DNA from: Kaistella soli
Lineage (GTDB): Bacteria; Bacteroidota; Bacteroidia; Flavobacteriales; Weeksellaceae
Direction: 5' to 3'
Assembly: GCF_019038595.1 (NCBI RefSeq)
Contig: NZ_JAHOPF010000003.1
Location: 124,001 to 188,000, forward strand
Length of the DNA stretch: 64,000 bases
Below the pieces are notes generated by a model. That model searched no databases, was not told the DNA's origin, and worked only from the letters and a program-made list of their open reading frames with translations. Positions within the stretch are counted from its first letter, which is position 1, and the number at the start of each line of letters is the position of its first letter. A program made the position numbers and the translations under genes. This document shows positions 58,301 through 64,000 of this stretch, piece by piece.

Positions 58301-61300
58301 CTTTCAGCGGTGGAGCAAATTATACATTCAATAATTCTGGTGCGCAATCAATTGGAGACGCATTAGATGTTAATACAACAACGGGAAAAACCGGTCCTAT
58401 AACCGGAACAGTAAACATCACAGGTGGAGTTGGTCAAACTTTAACACTAAATACTGGAACGACGATGACCATTAATTCCCCTGGTTCTTTTAATATGGGG
58501 ATTCTCAATACTTCCGGCACAACCGTTACCGCACCGGCAACCTCAATAATTAATGGTTCCGGTAATGTAAATATGTTTGGAAATGGAGCTTTGAACGGAG
58601 CAACTTTAGTTACCGCAAATCCAGGTGGTGTCAATGGAACTTTCGCCGGAACAGGAACTTTCAATTTAAGCAATGGCACTAATAACAACACCAATTTTAC
58701 GTTTAATGGTGCAGTTGCGCAAACAACAGGGAACTTATTACCTGCAACCGTTAATAATTTAAGTTTTCCTAATACCTTCAGCGGTTCTGTAGCTACTCCA
58801 TCAGTTATCCTTTCGTCTTCGGTTACTGCAAACGGTACTACCACATTTGCAGGGGGAGCTGCTCCACTTGGTTTAGTGGGTATCGGTGCAAATACGTTAA
58901 CCATAAATGGTCCTATTGTTTTTACCAGTGGAAGTAAACTTGTTGGTACTGCAAGCTCCAATTTAATCATCGGTGGATCAGGAGCGATTCCTGCAACTTC
59001 ACTTTTTGCCACAAGTGGTGGAACATTAAATGATTTTACGATGAACAGGACTACCAACACCGTTACAGTTGGTCAGCCATTAACTGTTGGTGGCACATAC
59101 AATTCAACAGCTGGTGTTACTGCCATGGGAGGCAACGGATTAACATTGAACGGACCAATCAATTTTGGCGCAGGAACTTTAACTTCAACCGGTCCACTTT
59201 CTGTTGGCGGAACCGGGGCAATTACAGGAAGTCTTCTAAGCCCAACAAATCCGCTGGCTTTGACGGGAATTACCATGAACAGAACAGGCGCAACATTTCC
59301 TTTAGGACAAAATGTTACCGTATCAAACGCAACAGGGGTCACTTTAACAGATGGTAATATTGCATTGGGCAACTTTAATTTAACCAATACCAATTCTGCA
59401 GGTACTTTGGGAACTGGCGCTTCTAATTCCATGATTGTTAGCAACGGTACCGGAAGAGCTTTTTTATCCTTTGCAACAGGTGCATCCACAAAGACTTATC
59501 CGGTAGGCGACGGAATTAATTTCTCGCCTACAACTCTAACTTTTTCAGCTAATGCCGTTGCGGGAATTGTAGGGGTAAATGTTTTGCCGTCTGCACATCC
59601 GAGTTTAAACGTAGGGGGAACGCAAACCGATTATCTAAATCGCTATTGGTCTTTTACTACTTCGGGAATAACTAATTACACTTACCAAGCATCTTTTACA
59701 TACGTTCCATCTGACATTGTAGGAACAGAAGCCAACATCAACGCAAACCGATGGGATGGTTCTTCATGGAGTGAGATTGCAGGTGGGACTATAGGCAGTA
59801 ATACTTTAACAACTGCTGCTGGATTAACCAATGTAACAGCACCGCTATTAGCGACCAGCGATTACACGGGTCGGGTAAATGTTACGCCTACGATTGTTCT
59901 GTCCTCTAATGCATTTGCAGCGGGCAATATTACCCAAAACACTACTTTAAATCCTGTTTACAGTTTTGCAGTAGATACTTCGGTAGCGAATGCATTATTA
60001 AAAGGTTTAAAGATAACAACTTCCGGTACATACAGTGCTGCAAATCTTACCAACTTAAAATTATATTATCAAACGACAAGTACCTTCAATTCGGGTACCG
60101 CTACGTTAGTGTCAACATTAAGCGCACCTGGAGCTGCAGGATTAAAAACTTTTCCAGCGTTTTCCCAAACCATAACAGTGGGGACGAAAGGGTACTTCTT
60201 TGTGACAGCGGATGTGAGTTGTATGGTCATAGGAAATACTATTGCAGTAAATGCTGTAGCTGCTTCCGATCTTACCTTTGCTTCGGGAATTCCTACGGGC
60301 TCATCTGCGGCAGGAAATACACAAACATTTGCAGCAACAACTCCCGTTAATGCTACGGCATTAGCTGCTTCCGTAGCCAACGCCAGTTCAGTTCTTACTT
60401 GGACTGCTCCCACAAGTTGTTACAGTGAAATAATGATTATCGCTGCATCAGCGGCCAATACGGGTACGCCAACCGGCGACGGAACTACTTATACCGCCAA
60501 TTTAGCCTATGGAAACGGAACATCTTTAGGAAATGGTTTTGTTGTTTATAAAGGAAGTACTTCTCCCGAAACAGTAACTGCTTTAGCCAATGGAACAGGT
60601 TATTATTACAAAATATTCACCAGAAACGGAACGGTTTGGAGCAGTGGTTTGGAAATAGGCCCAATTGCACCTGCGGTTACATATTGCGTTCCTACTTATT
60701 CATCTGGAACAAGTTTCGGTGATTATATTTCAAATGTAACTGTTGTAGGGACGACTTTGAATAATACGTCGGTGGGCGCTGCATCATCCCCTTATTATAC
60801 TTTATATCCGCAATCTGGCTCTACAACTGCCACTTTAAATACAGGTGGAAATTATACTTTAAGTATTAAAAATGGCAGTTTCAAATCATACATTGCAACT
60901 TGGATTGATTATAATGGAAATGGAATTTTTGAAACTTCAGAATATTTGGGAGTTATAACTGCTGCTGCAACAACAGCAGGAACTTTAACTTTTAATGTTC
61001 CAAATGTGGGCAGCGGAGCTGTATTAGGAACTGCAAGAATGCGTGTTCGTTATAGCGATACTTCTCCTGGACCCCTTAGTTCGGAATCTTGTGGCGCGAC
61101 TAATTCAACATATGGTGAAACTGAAGATTATGCGATAACAATTGCTGCCGCTGTACCTCCTAACATCACCAGTTTAGGCTCATCCTCAGGTTGTGTAGGA
61201 ACTTCCATTACGATAAACGGTACCGGTTTAACAGGAGTCACCGCAGCTAATGTTAAAATTGGCGGAACGCCTGTTGCTTCTATCACCTCTAATTCCGGGA

Positions 61301-64000
61301 CTGTATTAGTAGCTGTAATTGGTGCCGGAACTACAGGAACAGTAAGTGTTACAACTGCGGGTGGTACAGCCACTTCTGCCGCAACTTTTACCGTTAATCC
61401 ATTACCGGTAGTAACGTGGGCAAATTCCACAGCGGCAGTTTGCCAAGATGCAACCGCCACCACAACTACTTTAGCTTATACATCTACTACCAATTCTCCG
61501 ACCACATACAGTATTATGTGGAATTCAGTGCCTGCCAATTCTTTTGCAGCAATAACTGATCAGGTCAATACTTTTGCCTCTGGCGCCGGAACAATCACAA
61601 TCAATGTTCCCGCTGGAGCCTCTTCAGGAACCTATACAGGAACAATCAGTGTAAAAAATGCGAATGGTTGTGTAAGTGCAGGAACGCAAACTTTTACGTT
61701 AACTGTAAATCCTGCACCGCTCGTTCCTGCTATCACTGAAACGCTTTTTTCTGCAAGCGGTGGTACAACTTCCTGTGATTTGGATTACGTTAAATTAGAT
61801 GTAGGAAGTGTCGCCCCGGTTATTCTTACCAGTGAGAAATTTGAATCTGCAACATATAATGTTTCTTTCTCTGCAAGTCCATTGACAAATTCAAACTTCT
61901 TTGTTAGCAGTACACTTTACAGCGAAGGTTCAAAATCGATTCGATTAAATTATAGCGGTTCTGCGATTGGATACATGGATATGGACATCACTAAGAGTAT
62001 TGATTTAACCAATGCCAGTGCAGCAACACTAACATTTGATCATATCGCAGCTCTGGAAGGGGGGATTTATGATTATGGAAATCTTTACTATTCCATCAAC
62101 GGTACAGATTTTTATTTAATGCCAATGTCTTTCTATTCAGGTTCAGGTTCTACAGACCCATCATATATTCAATTTGATAAAAATAGTTATACAGCATGGA
62201 ACTCATTTACAAGTATCTCAACACCAACCAATACAATGTGGAAATCAGAAACCATAAATTTATCTTCCTTAATTGGAAATTCTCAGGTTTATATTGGTTT
62301 TGAAATGTCTCATGATGGTTCTGTAAATTATAATGGTTGGTCTATTGATAATATTAAACTAAATGCTACACCAAAAGTGACGTGGTCGCCAACCACAAAC
62401 TTATATACAGATGCAACTTTATCTACGCTAATCGGATCAGGAAATTACACTACGGTCTTTGCTTCGCCGGAAACTGCACAAACCTATACCGCAACTGCGA
62501 CTTTGGGAACGTGTACAAAAACAGCGTCATCTGCTTCCATTGTGACCGATAAGAAAACTTTTACCGGAAGTGTAAACAATAATTGGAGTGTTGCCGGAAA
62601 CTGGTTACGCGGATCGGTACCAACGATTGCAAAATGTGTGAACATCCCTTCTGGCAAAACAGCGGTGGTAGATATTCCAAACGCGGTGGCCAAAAACGTC
62701 ACCGTCGCAGCCGGCGGGAAACTCACCATCAATGCCAAGCAGAGTCTGACCGTAAAAGAAACCTTCACCAACAATGCCGGCGTTAGTGACGTCATGATTG
62801 AAAGCGACGGAAATTTAATTCAGAAAGATGAGATTCCTGCGGTAGCGAACTCCGGTGCTATTTCTGCGAAGAGAGTCGTGACCATCAAAGACAACACGCA
62901 GTACAATTACCTTATTTCGCCGCTGATCGGTATGTTTCTGAAAAATAATATCTATGAAAATGCGGGAACTTTCAGCAACGCCCCGATTACCCTGTATCAT
63001 AATGAAGGGAATAATATGTTTTATTCTTCCACCGGCGCCTACATTGAAGGCCGTGGTTTGGCAGTAAAAGAACCTGCTGCCGGAAGCGGAACGGTGAATG
63101 TGTATTTTAAAGGTGTTCCGAAGAACGGTTCCTTTACTTATAATTTGGCCAACAGTAACTTGGGTGCCAGTACGCTGTTAGGTTATAACCTTACAGGAAA
63201 TCCTTATCCGTCGAATATCAGTCTGATTGAGCTGTATAAAATAGGAAGCAATGCCACCAATCTCTCCTCGACTTTCTATTTCTGGGATAACACCGCAAAT
63301 GCTGCCGGAACAGCGCAAGCGGGAAGTGGCTATAACGGTGCGGCATATGCGATATTTAATGTGGAATCAGGAAGCTCGGGGACTGGTAAAGGGGCAGGTT
63401 ATCTGTCGGGAGGAACTCAAGCGTTGAAAGTTCCGGATGGTATTGTAAAAACCGGACAGGGCTTCATGGTAAAATCTATAGAGAAGGTTAATAAAACGCT
63501 TACCTTTAATAACGGAATCCGTGTCGGAGATGGTGGGGTGGCATTTTTCGGAAATGTCACGAAAAACAGCGCGACGGTTACAGATGACCGGTTCTGGTTA
63601 AATCTTACCGCGCCCTCTGCAATCACCAACGATGTGGCAGTAGTCTATTTCGAGAACGGAAATAACAGTTTTACGAAAGACGATTCTGAGCTTAACGGTT
63701 TGCCGTCGGATATTTTATATACTCTGATCGGCGATAGAAAAGCTGTAATCAACGGGCGGGCTCCATTTGTGAATACCGATAAGATTCCACTCGGATCGAA
63801 CTTCTTTGCGACAGGAAATTATACCTTCAGTTTGGGAAGTCAGGAAGGCGTCTTCGCCAACGGTCAAAGTATCTATTTAAAGGATAAACAAACCGGAATC
63901 ATCACCAACCTCAGTGCAGGAGCTTACAGTTTCTCTGCCGCCGCAGGAGAAAGTACGGGAAGGTTTGAAATAATTTATCAGCCCGAAGCGGTTTTGGCAA
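55363..64000 (+). CDS. Gene H, giant T9SS cargo protein (over 2,870 residues, 3' end outside window)
   Basis: Open in one frame to the window edge, with no stop seen in the parts I translated. ATG 55363 is preferred because it starts a good signal peptide (MKKFSQSIKVLLVVLF, cleavage near LKAQ); ATG 55279 is in frame upstream. A domain on SNHTVTFTGNAADFNVGEKF is followed by a very long NG/GT-rich, probably beta-helical region. A segment with SMIVSNGTGRAFLSF and HPS resembles part of gene C. A fibronectin-III-like unit (about nt 60330-60660), a GEVED domain (about 60690-61140, GETEDYAI), an IPT/TIG domain (61150-61400) and an anchor-like domain precede the shared module from about nt 62555. The sorting domain lies beyond 64000. 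Confidence 0.85.
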   Translation, partial: MKKFSQSIKVLLVVLFVVLGAILKAQSNHTVTFTGNAADFNVGEKFSAAAGNTDYYITFDATYMYFGAFRTSGTFGANDNLAIYIDADPRNAPTTAGNGSVSGKAYNGVTASLPFKADYSSYTEQGVTDPLNKFNGSWASTGVIPTVFTGTTVREVRIALADLGNPASVYVTMWMGYAGGLYSNAPGTDVAASATPTIAGYFGSFPVYKSGVNPVTFRTQNTSAATGGGTAISNLTISSTGTIAAGDYGDVTILGAAAVIGTLGGNTSITGTLSVGTGFANRLNLGSKTLFVGGRGIGGSAGQLSINGTSGTPIDTSSNGTISFLGNGLVLGTASNATVDIIPSGTTFITTGALDLGAVGGATRKSGIYGTLQINSGGSIITNAPNYQAGSTLIYNTGGSYGAGLEWTTASPSTQGVPFAVTLQGNTAVHFGSSSAYRQANGLVTINSGSSLTLSSLAGGDLRIGGGAGTGLTNSGTFNTNGRALWWVGTGAGIYTKTGGGTENLDVFIHNSTATLNLAASPNATNWNMLSSGITTASAVQMQSSGALNLDANTLTIPNNGTIYVTGGSSTISGNSPATPGIINFAGVGSVTPVTTGTSTITTTANTRVQTGSQLIIGGTAATPALSVAGVFRLNQGGSVDNAAQPIKYNAGSTLEYNQTSGTYGVQATEWPATNGPTNVTLINNGGAGVNFGNNNITARTIAGTLTLGLNQSLSLTGSGTPNLTVLNTTAAANSLVSGSGNYTQSATGTFTTANTGGVDGTVTTSGTKTFVATNNFTFNNAIASQVAGSLMPTTINNLVINNPTIGTGTTLSSNTLLINGTTTLTAGALVLPTAAGNLVTFTGAIGGTTGTLTGSSTSNISTNSLSGTFNLGFTVGGQALNNWTLGLNAFGSSATNGLATPVSISGTFTQPTINSDFYSTSTGAMTILSGATYDEQANAWYRGAGSLNINSGATFKINAPSGLFATSATGAVQTIGFRTFSGGANYTFNNSGAQSIGDALDVNTTTGKTGPITGTVNITGGVGQTLTLNTGTTMTINSPGSFNMGILNTSGTTVTAPATSIINGSGNVNMFGNGALNGATLVTANPGGVNGTFAGTGTFNLSNGTNNNTNFTFNGAVAQTTGNLLPATVNNLSFPNTFSGSVATPSVILSSSVTANGTTTFAGGAAPLGLVGIGANTLTINGPIVFTSGSKLVGTASSNLIIGGSGAIPATSLFATSGGTLNDFTMNRTTNTVTVGQPLTVGGTYNSTAGVTAMGGNGLTLNGPINFGAGTLTSTGPLSVGGTGAITGSLLSPTNPLALTGITMNRTGATFPLGQNVTVSNATGVTLTDGNIALGNFNLTNTNSAGTLGTGASNSMIVSNGTGRAFLSFATGASTKTYPVGDGINFSPTTLTFSANAVAGIVGVNVLPSAHPSLNVGGTQTDYLNRYWSFTTSGITNYTYQASFTYVPSDIVGTEANINANRWDGSSWSEIAGGTIGSNTLTTAAGLTNVTAPLLATSDYTGRVNVTPTIVLSSNAFAAGNITQNTTLNPVYSFAVDTSVANALLKGLKITTSGTYSAANLTNLKLYYQTTSTFNSGTATLVSTLSAPGAAGLKTFPAFSQTITVGTKGYFFVTADVSCMVIGNTIAVNAVAASDLTFASGIPTGSSAAGNTQTFAATTPVNATALAASVANASSVLTWTAPTSCYSEIMIIAASAANTGTPTGDGTTYTANLAYGNGTSLGNGFVVYKGSTSPETVTALANGTGYYYKIFTRNGTVWSSGLEIGPIAPAVTYCVPTYSSGTSFGDYISNVTVVGTTLNNTSVGAASSPYYTLYPQSGSTTATLNTGGNYTLSIKNGSFKSYIATWIDYNGNGIFETSEYLGVITAAATTAGTLTFNVPNVGSGAVLGTARMRVRYSDTSPGPLSSESCGATNSTYGETEDYAITIAAAVPPNITSLGSSSGCVGTSITINGTGLTGVTAANVKIGGTPVASITSNSGTVLVAVIGAGTTGTVSVTTAGGTATSAATFTVNPLPVVTWANSTAAVCQDATATTTTLAYTSTTNSPTTYSIMWNSVPANSFAAITDQVNTFASGAGTITINVPAGASSGTYTGTISVKNANGCVSAGTQTFTLTVNPAPLVPAITETLFSASGGTTSCDLDYVKLDVGSVAPVILTSEKFESATYNVSFSASPLTNSNFFVSSTLYSEGSKSIRLNYSGSAIGYMDMDITKSIDLTNASAATLTFDHIAALEGGIYDYGNLYYSINGTDFYLMPMSFYSGSGSTDPSYIQFDKNSYTAWNSFTSISTPTNTMWKSETINLSSLIGNSQVYIGFEMSHDGSVNYNGWSIDNIKLNATPKVTWSPTTNLYTDATLSTLIGSGNYTTVFASPETAQTYTATATLGTCTKTASSASIVTDKKTFTGSVNNNWSVAGNWLRGSVPTIAKCVNIPSGKTAVVDIPNAVAKNVTVAAGGKLTINAKQSLTVKETFTNNAGVSDVMIESDGNLIQKDEIPAVANSGAISAKRVVTIKDNTQYNYLISPLIGMFLKNNIYENAGTFSNAPITLYHNEGNNMFYSSTGAYIEGRGLAVKEPAAGSGTVNVYFKGVPKNGSFTYNLANSNLGASTLLGYNLTGNPYPSNISLIELYKIGSNATNLSSTFYFWDNTANAAGTAQAGSGYNGAAYAIFNVESGSSGTGKGAGYLSGGTQALKVPDGIVKTGQGFMVKSIEKVNKTLTFNNGIRVGDGGVAFFGNVTKNSATVTDDRFWLNLTAPSAITNDVAVVYFENGNNSFTKDDSELNGLPSDILYTLIGDRKAVINGRAPFVNTDKIPLGSNFFATGNYTFSLGSQEGVFANGQSIYLKDKQTGIITNLSAGAYSFSAAAGESTGRFEIIYQPEAVLA

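Noticed and set aside
56103-60413. Long minus-strand ORFs opposite gene H
   Set aside because: Val/Pro/Leu-rich antisense shadows of the Gly/Thr/Asn-rich repeats of gene H, which is open on the plus strand.

Overview
The window looks like a Bacteroidetes chromosome, most likely Flavobacteriia close to Chryseobacterium or Kaistella (Weeksellaceae). The evidence is TAnnTTTG-type promoters, a PorP/SprF-type protein next to a PASTA protein and an RluD-type pseudouridine synthase, and many giant secreted proteins ending in a type IX secretion (T9SS) type A sorting domain. This placement is inferred from gene content and style, not from a database search.

Region 1 (1 to about 14.0 kb) is a compact housekeeping block. 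It holds the end of a YihY/BrkB membrane protein, a small lipoprotein, a PIF1-like helicase with a C-terminal helix-turn-helix, and then a leftward run: lnt, folB, nadA, a pentapeptide-repeat protein, an NAD-binding epimerase-like protein, gmk and yicC. From a divergent promoter at about 9.59 kb a rightward set follows: a PASTA membrane protein, an RluD-type pseudouridine synthase, a PorP/SprF-like protein and hemW.

Region 2 (14.1 kb to the right edge, about 50 kb) is an array of eight very large same-strand genes for T9SS-exported surface or secreted proteins, here called A to H. Each has a signal peptide, a variable N-terminal part (choice-of-anchor, IPT/TIG, Ig-like, fibronectin-III-like, GEVED or glycine-rich domains, or long repeats) and a shared C-terminal module of about 1.6 kb that ends in the sorting domain. 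A and B each carry one clear frameshift. A ninth locus at 53.7 kb is only a broken copy of the sorting domain. H runs off the right edge. Most genes end in a strong hairpin terminator.

Seven of the eight genes (B to H) have a long 5' leader of about 330 to 460 nt. Each begins at a TAnnTTTG box, has a short ORF soon after it, and in most cases has hairpins between that ORF and the real start. The B and D leaders are clearly homologous. The C leader can fold into a closed multi-helix structure, and the G leader holds a perfect 22-bp hairpin. The C-terminal modules look mosaic: D resembles B at both ends and C in the middle. The parts of the window most worth follow-up are therefore an expanding and recombining cargo family under possible leader-RNA control, and two unrelated intergenic tracts that share an 11-bp period.
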